NCBI GenBank assembly: GCA_964559175.1
Contig: CAZLGT010000006.1
Location: 57,559 to 121,558 of the forward strand
DNA from: Mariniphaga sp964559175
GTDB taxonomy: Bacteria; Bacteroidota; Bacteroidia; Bacteroidales; Prolixibacteraceae
Reading direction: 5' to 3'
DNA length: 64,000 nucleotides
The position numbers and the translations under genes are program-made. The notes beneath the pieces are model-generated. The model did not search any database. It was given only the letters and a program-made list of their open reading frames with translations, and was not told where the DNA came from. This document shows positions 16,199 through 24,711 of this stretch, in pieces. Every line of letters begins with the position of its first letter. Within the stretch, counting starts at the first letter, position 1.

Positions 16199-16369
16199 GC
16201 TTTCATTTCGGCTTTCCGGCTTTGTTTTTGAAAGAAACGAATTCCTGATCCGTAAAACAGCGGAAATCAACTGAGAAATAACAACAATGAATGGGCAGCT
16301 GTTGAAACAGAGACCACTCTCAAATGGTAACCCTGTAAAATCTGTACCGGTTAAATATAGGAAACAGAT

Positions 16370-16401
16370 TTTGCCAACCCCATAAAAAATTCGTAATTTC
16401 A
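16370..16401 (+). promoter_or_regulatory. Candidate promoter of the bactofilin-ATP synthase cluster
   Basis: TTTG at 16370-16373, 20 bp spacer, TAATTTCA at 16394-16401 (one mismatch in the core of TAnnTTTG). It is about 67 bp before the bactofilin start. Confidence 0.5.
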
Positions 16402-16467
16402 GCCGCAGATTTTTGAGAGAACTGTGTTTTAGTTAGTTGAATTACACCGAGTAAAATGATATTTAAA

Positions 16468-16857
16468 ATGGCGAAGCAAACATCGAACTACGGAGATAAC
16501 CTGAATCAATCCATCAACATCATTAGCGAAGGAACAATAATTAAAGGCGATATAGCAGCCAATGGCGATATCCGCATTGACGGGGAATTGGTGGGTAACA
16601 TCAATGCAAAGGGAAGACTGGTGATTGGCCCCAAAGGAAAGGTGGAAGGTGAAATTGATTGTAACAATATTGAAGTTTCGGGGTATATTAAAGGAAAAGT
16701 GAAGGTTGTAGAATTGCTTACCATGAAATCTTCAGCCCAAATTTATGGCGATATAATTGCCGGAAAACTGTCCGTAGAGCCGGGATCACTTTTTACAGGA
16801 ACTTGCACAATGGGCGATTCCAAAGAAAAAAATGAAAAACCGCAGCAAAAAGAGTAA
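16468..16857 (+). CDS. Bactofilin (polymer-forming cytoskeletal protein)
   Basis: This 129-residue bactofilin forms filaments from a right-handed beta-helix. The repeating pattern of G/D turns and I/V strands is clear in ISEGTIIKGDIAANGDIRID, GELVGNINAKGRLVIG and PKGKVEGEIDCNNIEVSG. A short charged tail (GDSKEKNEKPQQKE) follows. ATG 16468 gives the usual MAKQTS start; ATG 16456 is four codons upstream in frame and equally possible. The 3' end overlaps the next gene by 26 bp. Bactofilin directly upstream of the AtpI-type gene is a recurrent Bacteroidota arrangement. Confidence 0.9.
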   Translation: MAKQTSNYGDNLNQSINIISEGTIIKGDIAANGDIRIDGELVGNINAKGRLVIGPKGKVEGEIDCNNIEVSGYIKGKVKVVELLTMKSSAQIYGDIIAGKLSVEPGSLFTGTCTMGDSKEKNEKPQQKE

Positions 16858-17050
16858 AGAAAAAATTGACGCTTTCATAAGGTATTCAAACCTGGCGTTT
16901 GAAATGATGGCAATGATGGTTGCGGGCACATTGCTGGGCTACAAAATTGACCAGTGGCTCGAAAATGAATTCAGGTGGTTCACACTGGTGCTTATGGTTT
17001 TATCGGTAGCAGGTTCTGTAATTTATTTTATCCGAAAACTAATAAAATGA
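16832..17050 (+). CDS. AtpZ/AtpI-like ATP synthase assembly protein
   Basis: The 72-residue protein has two transmembrane helices (about residues 20-40 and 47-67) joined by GYKIDQWLENEF. This is the AtpZ/AtpI pattern, with the glycine-rich first helix VAGTLLGYKID. AtpI-type proteins help assemble the c-ring of the Fo motor or handle divalent cations. The start lies inside the bactofilin gene and the stop overlaps the next start (ATGA), so translation is coupled on both sides. Confidence 0.85.
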   Translation: MKNRSKKSKEKIDAFIRYSNLAFEMMAMMVAGTLLGYKIDQWLENEFRWFTLVLMVLSVAGSVIYFIRKLIK

Positions 17051-17439
17051 TGAGCAAAGAACTAAAACGGTTTATTCTGAAAATTTTTATTGCAGCTGCT
17101 GTGCTGGCAGCCTTGGGTTGGTTGGTATTTACCTGGATTGTTCCAGGGCAGTATTTGCTCATTCTGCCCTGGATGCTTGTGTTTTTTGCAGCAGTCACCA
17201 TAGCCACACATGCTTATCAGGTTAAGTTGGCTCATAAAAACATGGTACTGTTTACCCGGTACAGCATGCTTTTCCCTCTTTTCAGGCTACTCGTTTATTC
17301 GGCATTTGCCATGGGATACCTGGCTGTAAATTCCGACAATGCAGCCGTTTTTGTAGTCTGCCTTGTGGTCGTTTATGTCACGTTTACATTTTTCGAGGTT
17401 TCCGATCTGGCCCGCATTGTCAGGAAAAACCGGGAATAA
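17047..17439 (+). CDS. ATP synthase cluster membrane protein (AtpI-like position)
   Basis: The 130-residue protein has four predicted transmembrane helices (about residues 9-28, 33-54, 66-85 and 92-112) and a basic end (RIVRKNRE). It overlaps the preceding gene by ATGA and precedes atpB. Proteins of this size and topology occupy this slot in many Bacteroidota atp operons, but I do not recognise a named family from the residues alone. The ATG at 17047 is followed directly by a second ATG. It probably helps Fo assembly, as inferred only from context. Confidence 0.75.
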   Translation: MMSKELKRFILKIFIAAAVLAALGWLVFTWIVPGQYLLILPWMLVFFAAVTIATHAYQVKLAHKNMVLFTRYSMLFPLFRLLVYSAFAMGYLAVNSDNAAVFVVCLVVVYVTFTFFEVSDLARIVRKNRE

Positions 17440-17504
17440 AAAATTTAAAAATCTCTTTGCCCTGAATTATTATCAAATAAAAGTAGCCGGATAGAAATTT
17501 CTTT

Positions 17505-17512
17505 TAAATTTG
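17505..17512 (+). promoter_or_regulatory. Bacteroidota -7 box before atpB
   Basis: TAAATTTG fits TAnnTTTG exactly, 27 bp before ATG 17539. It would give an internal promoter for the structural atp genes. No clear -33 box. Confidence 0.45.
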
Positions 17513-17538
17513 TGCAACTTGAATTACAGAAAAAAGTG

Positions 17539-18657
17539 ATGCCAACATTTTCCCAAAAGGTGATATTTACCTTAATGATGGCTGTTTTCTGGGTTAATCC
17601 GGTAGCAGCCCAATCCGGTTCAGGGCCAAATGCCCACGCTGACGGAAAGGAAGTTACAGAGGAAAATTTTGATGCGGGCAAATTCGTAATTGAACACGTT
17701 TTGGACGCCTACGACTGGCACATTGCAACCTTTGGTAACAACCACATCAGCGTGCCGCTTCCGGTTATTTTATACAGCAAAAATCCTCAATGGCACGAGG
17801 ATCAAAACCTGCACATTTTTATGTCTTCCAAATTTCATCACGGGCATACCGATTACAAAGGTTTCCGCATCTCACGCAGTGAACAATACAACGGCAAAAT
17901 TGTAGAAGTGAATGAACAGGGGCATGAAATCGGCCGACCGGTAGATCTTTCCTTTACCAAGGCTGTAGCCGGTGCAGTTGTTTCGGTTATTGTACTTTTC
18001 TCCCTGCTTTTTGCTGCTGCCCATACTGCCGGACAAAACCGTGGCAGGGCTCCGTCGGGAGCGCAAAATCTTGTAGAGCCTATCGTTGTTTTTATTCGCG
18101 ATGAAATTGCAAGGCCATCCATAGGCGAAAAGCATTACAAGCGTTTTATGCCGCCGCTTCTCACTCTTTTCTTTTTTATTTTATTGAATAACCTGCTGGG
18201 TTTGATACCCATTTTCCCTTTTGGGGCCAATGTTACCGGAAATATTTCGGTTACACTGGTGCTGGCACTTTTTACATTTCTTGTAACCAATATCAGTGGT
18301 AACAGGCATTACTGGAAAGAAGTTTTGAACCCGGATGTACCTCTTTTGCTGAAGTTCCCCATTCCGTTAATGCCTTTCTTGGAATTAACAGGAATGTTTA
18401 CCAAACCGTTTGTGCTGATGATCCGGCTGTTTGCCAACATGCTGGCCGGGCACATGATTGTTACGGTTTTCCTGAGTTTGATTTTTATTTTCAGCAGTTT
18501 GATGGGACCGGCTGCCGGCTATGGGGTTAGTCCCATTTCAGTGGCCTTTGCGGTTTTCATAACATTGCTAGATGTGTTGGTTTCATTCATTCAGGCGTAT
18601 GTTTTTACCCTTCTGTCGGCCATCTATTTTGGAATGGCATCGGCAGAAGAACATTAA
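17539..18657 (+). CDS. atpB: F1Fo ATP synthase subunit a
   Basis: This 372-residue subunit a forms the proton half-channels next to the c-ring. It is longer than the E. coli protein because of an N-terminal extension with a cleavable signal peptide (SQKVIFTLMMAVFWVNPVAA before AQSG) and a periplasmic domain of about 110 residues, as usual in Bacteroidota. The essential Arg lies in MIRLFANMLAGHMIV, preceded by PFLELTGMFTKPF. The C-terminal VLVSFIQAYVFTLLSAIYFG is the standard last helix pair. An in-frame GTG at 17512 overlaps the -7 box, so ATG 17539 is preferred. Confidence 0.95.
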   Translation: MPTFSQKVIFTLMMAVFWVNPVAAQSGSGPNAHADGKEVTEENFDAGKFVIEHVLDAYDWHIATFGNNHISVPLPVILYSKNPQWHEDQNLHIFMSSKFHHGHTDYKGFRISRSEQYNGKIVEVNEQGHEIGRPVDLSFTKAVAGAVVSVIVLFSLLFAAAHTAGQNRGRAPSGAQNLVEPIVVFIRDEIARPSIGEKHYKRFMPPLLTLFFFILLNNLLGLIPIFPFGANVTGNISVTLVLALFTFLVTNISGNRHYWKEVLNPDVPLLLKFPIPLMPFLELTGMFTKPFVLMIRLFANMLAGHMIVTVFLSLIFIFSSLMGPAAGYGVSPISVAFAVFITLLDVLVSFIQAYVFTLLSAIYFGMASAEEH

Positions 18658-18680
18658 TATTCATTTTTAAATTTAAAGCT

Positions 18681-18947
18681 ATGTTATCAGCTATTTTAAG
18701 TGTGTTGCTACAAGTTTCCGAGGGTGCTGCCCAGTTTAGTGAGTTGGGGGCGGCCTTTGCAGCAGCCTTAACGGCTTTTGGTGCCGCTTTCGGCATCAGT
18801 CGGATAGGTGTTGCTGCCATGGAAGCCATTGCACGACAGCCCGAGGCCAGTGGAGATATTCGCTCCAACATGATTGTTTCGGCAGCATTGATTGAAGGGG
18901 TTTCCTTCTTCGCCGTTATTGTTTGTGCGTTGGTTTTGTTTGTGTAG
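18681..18947 (+). CDS. atpE: F1Fo ATP synthase subunit c
   Basis: The 88-residue hairpin of two transmembrane helices has the conserved polar loop ARQPEASGDIR. The ion-carrying Glu is in AALIEGVSFF. The residue after that Glu is Gly, not the Ser/Thr expected in sodium-binding rings, which fits proton coupling. The first helix has the packed small-residue pattern AAALTAFGAAFG. A strong hairpin follows the stop codon. Confidence 0.96.
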   Translation: MLSAILSVLLQVSEGAAQFSELGAAFAAALTAFGAAFGISRIGVAAMEAIARQPEASGDIRSNMIVSAALIEGVSFFAVIVCALVLFV

Positions 18948-18957
18948 CTAAAGCATT

Positions 18958-19000
18958 GAAACAGCCACCTTCGGGATTGCCGGAGGTGCTGTTTCTTTTT
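18958..19000 (+). terminator. Intra-operon hairpin with T tract between atpE and atpF
   Basis: GAAACAGC (18958-18965) plus ACCTTCGG pairs with CCGGAGGT plus GCTGTTTC (ending 18995), with one bulged base and one mismatch, followed by TTTTT. It has a terminator shape but lies inside the atp operon, 37 bp before atpF, so it should be partial or serve as a 3'-end stabiliser of the atpE message. Confidence 0.7.
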
Positions 19001-19037
19001 GAATTAAGGTTGGTTTGAAAACAAAAATATTCTGGTT

Positions 19038-19532
19038 ATGGAACTGGTAACTCCGAATGTAGGTACAATATTTTGGATGATTATTGTTTTTGGGATTGTG
19101 GCTTTTGTATTGAAAAAATTTGCCTGGAGACCCATCCTGAATGCCTTGTATGAACGGGAAGAATCGATTGATACAGCTTTAAAGGCTGCCGAAGAAGCCC
19201 GATATGAAGTGGAAAAACTGAAAGCCGGGAACGACAAGCTGATTACCGATGCCCGACGGGAAAAAGATTCCATTCTTCGCGAAGCCATGAACCTGAAAGA
19301 AGGGATAATTGCCGAGGCGAAAGAAAAAGCATCGACTGAAACGCAGAGAAGTATTGAGAATGCCCGACAGCAGATACAAAATGAAAAAGATAAAGCCATT
19401 AATGAAATGAAAAAGCAGATGACGGAGATTTCGTTTTTAATTGCGGAAAAAATCATCAGAAAAGAAATGGCAGATCCAAAAGAACACCAGCAGTTGGTGA
19501 GCGAGTTATTAGATGAAATTAAACTGAATTGA
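19038..19532 (+). CDS. atpF: F1Fo ATP synthase subunit b
   Basis: This 164-residue peripheral stalk subunit has one N-terminal transmembrane helix (PNVGTIFWMIIVFGIVAFVL), then the conserved KKFAWRPILNALYEREESI and a long, highly charged helix (EEARYEVEKLKAGNDKLIT onward) that dimerises along the stator. It is 4 bp before atpH. Size and layout are ordinary. Confidence 0.95.
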   Translation: MELVTPNVGTIFWMIIVFGIVAFVLKKFAWRPILNALYEREESIDTALKAAEEARYEVEKLKAGNDKLITDARREKDSILREAMNLKEGIIAEAKEKASTETQRSIENARQQIQNEKDKAINEMKKQMTEISFLIAEKIIRKEMADPKEHQQLVSELLDEIKLN

Positions 19533-19536
19533 AGGG

Positions 19537-20082
19537 ATGGATGAAAGTGCAATCACGGTAAGATATGCCAAAGCAGTTTTTTCTCTGGCCAAAGAGAACA
19601 ATCAGCTTTCTATCCTGAAGAAGGATGCCGAACTGATAGCAGCCGTTTGCCGTCAATCGGCCGATTTTAACAGGTTTCTGAAAAATCCGGTGGTAAAAAC
19701 TTCTGAAAAAATAAGGCTTATTCATTTGATTTTTAAAGAAAAAGCAGATGTGCTTTCCTTGAATTTTCTCACCCTGATGACGCAAAACAAACGCGAGGAA
19801 TTTATTCCGGCAGTCTGTCGAAACATACTGTCTCTTATTCGGGAAGAAAAAAATATAAAAACTGCGGTTTTGACTACCGCCGTTGAAATGGATGAAGACC
19901 TGCTTCAAAAAGCAGAAAAAATCCTTGAAAAAGAACTGGGAACACAGGTAGAACTGACTGGACGGGTAAACCCGCACATCATTGGAGGTGTTGTATTGCA
20001 GATTGACGGAAAGCAATACGACGACAGCATAGCCACTCAGCTCAAAAAACTGAAACAGGAATTTTTAAAAACGGAAGTGTGA
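19537..20082 (+). CDS. atpH: F1Fo ATP synthase subunit delta
   Basis: This 181-residue stator subunit joins the b stalk to the top of F1. Marks are the N-terminal VRYAKAVFSLAKENNQL helix, FLKNPVVKTSEKIRLIHLIF, and the C-terminal signature LGTQVELTGRVNPHIIGGVV followed by DGKQYDDSIATQLKKLKQEF. It follows atpF by four bases and precedes atpA by 41 bp. Confidence 0.95.
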   Translation: MDESAITVRYAKAVFSLAKENNQLSILKKDAELIAAVCRQSADFNRFLKNPVVKTSEKIRLIHLIFKEKADVLSLNFLTLMTQNKREEFIPAVCRNILSLIREEKNIKTAVLTTAVEMDEDLLQKAEKILEKELGTQVELTGRVNPHIIGGVVLQIDGKQYDDSIATQLKKLKQEFLKTEV

Positions 20083-20123
20083 TGGGTATTTAACGGATGA
20101 ATTGAAAAAAGACACAACAAAAG

Positions 20124-21716
20124 ATGATACATATTAAACCGGCAGAAATTTCTGAAATCCTGAAGCAGCAACTGAAAGGCTTTCAAACCGACGCTCAACT
20201 GGAAGAGGTTGGAACGGTGCTTCAGGTAGGTGACGGCATTGCACGTATTTATGGTCTTTCCAATGTGGAATCGAACGAAATGATAGAGTTCGAAGGTGGC
20301 ATTAAGGGTATTGTTCTTAACCTGGAACAAGACAATGTGGGAGCTGTTTTGCTGGGGCCATCCCAGGTGGTAAAAGAAGGCGATACGGTAAAGCGGTTGA
20401 AGCACATTGCCTCCATAAGAGTAGGGGAGAAACTGTTGGGAAGAGTGGTTAACACCATTGGTGAGCCGCTCGACGGACATGGACCCATTGGTGGCGAATT
20501 GATCGAACTCCCGCTTGAACGGAAGGCGCCGGGTGTAATTTTTCGCCAGCCGGTAAAAGAACCGCTGCAAACCGGACTGAAAGCTATCGACGCAATGGTT
20601 CCCATCGGGCGGGGCCAGCGCGAGCTGATAATTGGCGACCGCCAGACCGGAAAAACAGCCGTAGCTATCGACACCATCATCAATCAGCGCGAAAACTTTG
20701 AAAGGGGAAAACCGGTTTACTGCATTTATGTAGCTATTGGGCAGAAAGGTTCCACCGTGGCCAACATCGCTTCAACCCTACAGAAACATGGGGCCATGGA
20801 GTATTCCATCATTGTTTCTTCCACCGCTTCCGACCCGGCTGCCCTGCAGTTTTATGCCCCTTATGCCGGCATGGCCATCGGAGAATATTTTCGCGACACC
20901 GGCCGCGATGCGCTGATCGTGCTCGACGACCTGTCGAAGCAGGCGGTTTCGTACCGAGAAGTGTCCCTGCTTTTGAGGCGCCCACCGGGGCGCGAGGCAT
21001 TCCCGGGCGATGTTTTTTACCTGCACTCGAGGCTGCTCGAGCGGGCGGCAAAAATCATTGAGTCGGACGAAATAGCAGCCCAAATGAACGACCTGCCCGA
21101 AGGCTTAAAAAGAAAAGTGAAAGGTGGGGGTTCGCTCACTGCACTTCCCATTATTGAAACCCAGGCAGGCGACGTTTCAGCCTATATTCCAACCAACGTA
21201 ATTTCCATTACCGACGGGCAGATTTTTCTGGAGTCGAATCTGTTTAATTCCGGGTTCAGGCCTGCAATTAACGTGGGAATTTCTGTTTCGAGGGTTGGAG
21301 GCAATGCCCAGATTAAACCGATGAAAAAAATTGCCGGTACATTGAAACTCGACCAGGCACAGTACCGCGAACTGGAGGCTTTTTCCAAATTCGGCTCCGA
21401 CCTCGATGCAGCTACCCTGAGGGTACTCGACAAGGGAAGAAAAAATATGGAAATACTGAAGCAAAATCAATATTCACCCATGAAGGTGGAGCATCAGGTT
21501 GCCATTATTTACTGCGGGGTGAATGAATTCTTGCGTAGCTTACCAATCAATCAAATAAAAAACTTTGAAAATACTTTTCTGGAACTGATGGAAATGGAGC
21601 ACCGCGATATTCTGGACTCTATTAAAGAGGGGTACCTGACTGAAAAAATAGAGACTGTGCTCAGGCAGGTTGCTGCCGAAGCGGCCAAAAAAATGAAAAA
21701 GGAAGCGGAGATTTAA
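20124..21716 (+). CDS. atpA: F1Fo ATP synthase subunit alpha
   Basis: This 530-residue non-catalytic nucleotide-binding subunit of F1 has its P-loop as GDRQTGKTA. The N-terminal beta-barrel contains VGDGIARIYGLSNVESNEMI, and the signature near the nucleotide site includes PAINVGISVSRVGG. The C-terminal helical part ends in AAKKMKKEAEI. It is translated 13 bp before atpG. Length is slightly over the usual 500-513 residues because of a longer N terminus and a few inserted residues. Confidence 0.97.
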   Translation: MIHIKPAEISEILKQQLKGFQTDAQLEEVGTVLQVGDGIARIYGLSNVESNEMIEFEGGIKGIVLNLEQDNVGAVLLGPSQVVKEGDTVKRLKHIASIRVGEKLLGRVVNTIGEPLDGHGPIGGELIELPLERKAPGVIFRQPVKEPLQTGLKAIDAMVPIGRGQRELIIGDRQTGKTAVAIDTIINQRENFERGKPVYCIYVAIGQKGSTVANIASTLQKHGAMEYSIIVSSTASDPAALQFYAPYAGMAIGEYFRDTGRDALIVLDDLSKQAVSYREVSLLLRRPPGREAFPGDVFYLHSRLLERAAKIIESDEIAAQMNDLPEGLKRKVKGGGSLTALPIIETQAGDVSAYIPTNVISITDGQIFLESNLFNSGFRPAINVGISVSRVGGNAQIKPMKKIAGTLKLDQAQYRELEAFSKFGSDLDAATLRVLDKGRKNMEILKQNQYSPMKVEHQVAIIYCGVNEFLRSLPINQIKNFENTFLELMEMEHRDILDSIKEGYLTEKIETVLRQVAAEAAKKMKKEAEI

Positions 21717-21729
21717 GAAAAAGAGTTGA

Positions 21730-22608
21730 ATGGCAGGGTTAAAGGAAATAAGAACACGCATTGTATCGGTTAAAACCACCCGGCAGGTAACCAGTGCAAT
21801 GAAAATGGTTTCGGCATCGAGGCTGAAGAAAGCCCAGGATGCCATCCTGCGAATAAGACCTTATGCCGAAAAGTTGCAAAATATTTTAACCTCGTTAAGT
21901 GCCAGCCTCAGCGATTCAAATGATTCGGTTTATGCAAAACCGCGCGAACCCGAAAAAATACTGGTGGTGCTTATTTCATCAAACCGCGGATTGTGCGGTG
22001 GATTTAATCTGAATATTGCCAAAAAGGCTGTGGAACTGGTAAATACCAAATACAGCCTTCAGAACCAGTTGGAGGAGCTGGACATTATTTGCATCGGGAA
22101 ACAGGGCGAGCGGCAAGTGAAAACAAGAGGCATGCATGTAGTCGAAAGTTACCACGATTTGTACGATCATTTCGATAAGGATCATGTGTTTGAAATGGCA
22201 GAAAAAATAATGAAGTGGTTTGTCGATGGTAAATACGACCGGGTGGAACTGGTTTACAACCAGTTTTTGAATGCTGCCATTCAAAACAATGTAGCCGAGC
22301 AGTTTCTTCCTGTTGAAATTGAAGAGAAAAAGGGGCTGAAAGAATATTACGACTATATTTTTGAACCCACAAAGGAATATATTGTAAAAGAATTAATTCC
22401 GCGAAGTTTGAAAATTCAGTTTTATAAGGCCATGCTCGATTCGCATGCAGCAGAACATGGCGCACGAATGACTGCCATGCACCAGGCTACCGATAATGCC
22501 ACCGAATTGCTTAAGGATTTGAGTTTGCAGTATAACAAGCTCCGGCAGGCATCCATCACCAATGAAATTCTTGAAATTGTTGGCGGCGCCGAGGCACTGA
22601 GGGGTTAA
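21730..22608 (+). CDS. atpG: F1Fo ATP synthase subunit gamma
   Basis: This 292-residue central rotor shaft begins MAGLKEIRTRIVSVKTTRQV and TSAMKMVSASRLKKAQ, the coiled-coil start that threads through F1. The middle has LVVLISSNRGLCGGFNLN, and the C-terminal signature is AMHQATDNATELLKDLSLQY with NKLRQASITNEILEIVGGAE. It is the last atp gene here: beta and epsilon are not in the window after it. Its TAA overlaps the stop of the opposite-strand methyltransferase through a shared TTAA. Confidence 0.96.
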   Translation: MAGLKEIRTRIVSVKTTRQVTSAMKMVSASRLKKAQDAILRIRPYAEKLQNILTSLSASLSDSNDSVYAKPREPEKILVVLISSNRGLCGGFNLNIAKKAVELVNTKYSLQNQLEELDIICIGKQGERQVKTRGMHVVESYHDLYDHFDKDHVFEMAEKIMKWFVDGKYDRVELVYNQFLNAAIQNNVAEQFLPVEIEEKKGLKEYYDYIFEPTKEYIVKELIPRSLKIQFYKAMLDSHAAEHGARMTAMHQATDNATELLKDLSLQYNKLRQASITNEILEIVGGAEALRG

Positions 22609-23318
22609 CCGGTTTCTATTTTTCTGATTACAATGATGAGGTTGGTAGCCGGCTGAAACCCAAATTTCATGGCATTGTTTCTGAATTCTTCCACCTGTGG
22701 CAAAAGGGTTTCATATTCTTTTCTACCTTTAATTTTTTCCAGCATCTGCTTCATTTTTTCTACCCTGAGCTCCAATTCTGCCTCATCTTCCACCAGGTTC
22801 ACGTTCCGCTTTTGCTCAAAGAAAAACTGCACCGGTAATTCAGCCTGTTTCAGCATGTGTAAAATGGCGTCCTTTGTAAAGGTTTTCCGGTGAAAACGGC
22901 CCTGCAAACGGTCGATGCGGCTGCGAAAATGATGATACATTTTATGCACTTCCTGAGCCGGGTTCAGATTATTGCTGATGGTTTCGTTAATGATGATGAA
23001 GCCTCCGGGTTTCGTTACCCGTTTTATCTCTTTTAGTCCCTTTTTAATTTTTGGCAAATGATGCAACGCCATGGAAATGCTGACCACATCGAATGAGTTG
23101 TCTTCAAAACCGAGCTTTTCTGCTTCCATTTCCATGAATGTCACATCGGGATGATATTTCCGTGCTACTTTCAGCGATTCATCATGTGGGTCGATACCGG
23201 TTATTTTTGCGCCGGGAAACGTTTTTTTCAACACATTCAGAAATCCCCCTTTTCCTGTGCCCACATCAAGCACACTTCGGGATTTTATATCTTTAAAATA
23301 GTTTATGAGTGGTTCCAT
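22605..23318 (-). CDS. Class I SAM-dependent methyltransferase
   Basis: This 237-residue methyltransferase has motif I as VLDVGTGKGGFL. Motif II follows with GIDPHDESLKVARKY. The middle has FDVVSISMALHHLPKIKKGL, typical of UbiE/Methyltransf_11 enzymes, and then VTKPGGFIIINE. The start at 23318 (MEPLINYFKDIKSRS) is chosen because the longer frame begins at a TTG with no supporting features. The C-terminal 110 residues are helical and charged (EAELELRVEKMKQMLEKIKG). Substrate unknown; it is convergent with atpG and functionally unconnected as far as context shows. Confidence 0.85.
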   Translation of the reverse strand: MEPLINYFKDIKSRSVLDVGTGKGGFLNVLKKTFPGAKITGIDPHDESLKVARKYHPDVTFMEMEAEKLGFEDNSFDVVSISMALHHLPKIKKGLKEIKRVTKPGGFIIINETISNNLNPAQEVHKMYHHFRSRIDRLQGRFHRKTFTKDAILHMLKQAELPVQFFFEQKRNVNLVEDEAELELRVEKMKQMLEKIKGRKEYETLLPQVEEFRNNAMKFGFQPATNLIIVIRKIETG

Positions 23319-23411
23319 GCTTTTGGAAATCCTGTTTAATTTTCGTAATATGTTTATGGCCCCGAGGCTGCAAATGTACAAAATCCATGAAAATGGCTTC
23401 GCAATACTAAT

Positions 23412-24152
23412 TTAAATCAGCAAAAGCAGGGCCGAAAGGGCGGTAACAATAATGACAAAAGCACGATAAGTTTTATCGGGTATTTTTTTCACGAGCCAGA
23501 TGCCCCCGATTGCGCCGGCTGCAATTCCTGGCAACAAAATCAAATCCAGTTTCAGCGTTTCCCGGGTAATGGTTTCCCACACAAAAATGTGCAGAGGAAA
23601 CTTAATGAGATTGATGATAAGAAAGAACCAGGCGCCGGTGCCAATGAAGTTGTTTTTAGGCAGGTGCATAGCCAGCAGGTAAATGGCAAAAATGGGTCCG
23701 GCAACGTTGCCAATCATGGTGGCAAAACCGCCCAAAACTCCCATTGATGCTGCAAACCACCAGGTATCGGGAAAAAATTGCCGGCTTTTCTGCCGGTCTT
23801 TCCAAAGCATCAGCCCAATGCATAAAAAAACCAGAATGGCAATGATGTTTTTAAACCATTCATCATTCACCACTTCTCCTACCCAAAGGGCAATGCCAAT
23901 GCCGGCAAACGCCCACGGAAAAAGTTTCCAAAGAAAATGCCAGCGGGCATGGCGGTGGTAATATCCTACTCCAAACCAGTCGGCCATCATTAAAATGGGT
24001 AGCAATATGCCTGTGGAAGCTTTTCCGCCAAAAATGATAGCCATTACCGGCACAACAAACATGGAAACACCGGGTACACCCACCTTCGACATGCCGATGA
24101 GCATGGCACAAAAAAACAGCAAAAGCCACTGAAGCAGTGAGAATTCAATCAT
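23412..24152 (-). CDS. TauE/SafE family sulfite/anion exporter-like permease
   Basis: The 246-residue inner-membrane protein has about eight hydrophobic helices in two pseudo-repeats. The N-terminal LLLFFCAMLIGMSKVGVPGV and the repeat MGVLGGFATMIGNVAGPIFA carry the GxxxKxGxPG and G-x-G-T/N signatures of TauE/SafE (DUF81). Members are thought to move small organosulfur compounds or sulfite, but the substrate cannot be read here. The ATG at 24152 gives a compact N terminus; a TTG eight codons upstream is less likely. Confidence 0.88.
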   Translation of the reverse strand: MIEFSLLQWLLLFFCAMLIGMSKVGVPGVSMFVVPVMAIIFGGKASTGILLPILMMADWFGVGYYHRHARWHFLWKLFPWAFAGIGIALWVGEVVNDEWFKNIIAILVFLCIGLMLWKDRQKSRQFFPDTWWFAASMGVLGGFATMIGNVAGPIFAIYLLAMHLPKNNFIGTGAWFFLIINLIKFPLHIFVWETITRETLKLDLILLPGIAAGAIGGIWLVKKIPDKTYRAFVIIVTALSALLLLI

Positions 24153-24208
24153 TTTTGTTGGATTTTCAGGCGGCAAAGGTATAAGAAAACATCGGGGCAG
24201 GCAACGGC

Positions 24209-24592
24209 TTAAATGATTTTACTTTCCAGCTCTTTCAGCTCCTCTTCATTTATTTCGCCAAACCAGTCTCTCAGTTTTTTTCTTGCTTTCGCTTTAATTT
24301 CCGGGGTTATATTCGACGATACCTGCGTGAGCGCAAACAACAACACGCCCAAATCGTCGGTATATCCAATCAGCGGTGTAAAATCGAATATGGCGTCGGT
24401 AGGTAGAATGAAATACCCCAAAGCAGCTGCAATGGTCAATTTGGTTTTCAGCCCTACCTGCTTGTCGTTCATTACATAATACAAAAGTAAGGCTGCATAA
24501 ACCACCTTAATTCCTGCCGCTGTTGAAAACTGTTTGATTTTCTTCCAAAGCGATTCTTCCGAGAAATGTTTTGCAAACTGATTGTTATCCAT
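24209..24592 (-). CDS. YkvA/DUF1232 family membrane protein
   Basis: The 127-residue protein has the DUF1232 core: TKLTIAAALGYFILPTDAIF, then DFTPLIGYTDDLGVLLFAL, in which the PxDxIPD-like turn (PTDAIFDFTPLIGYTDD) is the family signature. One further hydrophobic helix precedes it (IKVVYAALLLYYVM). The C terminus is charged. Function is undefined in the family. The start is ATG 24592. Confidence 0.85.
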   Translation of the reverse strand: MDNNQFAKHFSEESLWKKIKQFSTAAGIKVVYAALLLYYVMNDKQVGLKTKLTIAAALGYFILPTDAIFDFTPLIGYTDDLGVLLFALTQVSSNITPEIKAKARKKLRDWFGEINEEELKELESKII

Positions 24593-24679
24593 GGTCAAAC
24601 TTCTTTGCTTCTGTTAATCCTGACTTTTCAACAAACAAATTAAACAAAAAAATAGGTTAAAATACTTTCAGATATTTTT

Positions 24680-24687
24680 TAGTTTTG
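24680..24687 (+). promoter_or_regulatory. Bacteroidota -7 box for the Mrp-type gene
   Basis: TAGTTTTG matches TAnnTTTG, 25 bp before ATG 24712. The -33 region is weak. Confidence 0.5.
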
Positions 24688-24711
24688 TGGTTTATTTTAA
24701 ACAGAAATAGT

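Noticed and set aside
16286..16384. 32-codon frame between rpmF and bactofilin
   Set aside because: No family resemblance, ends before the promoter; probably chance.
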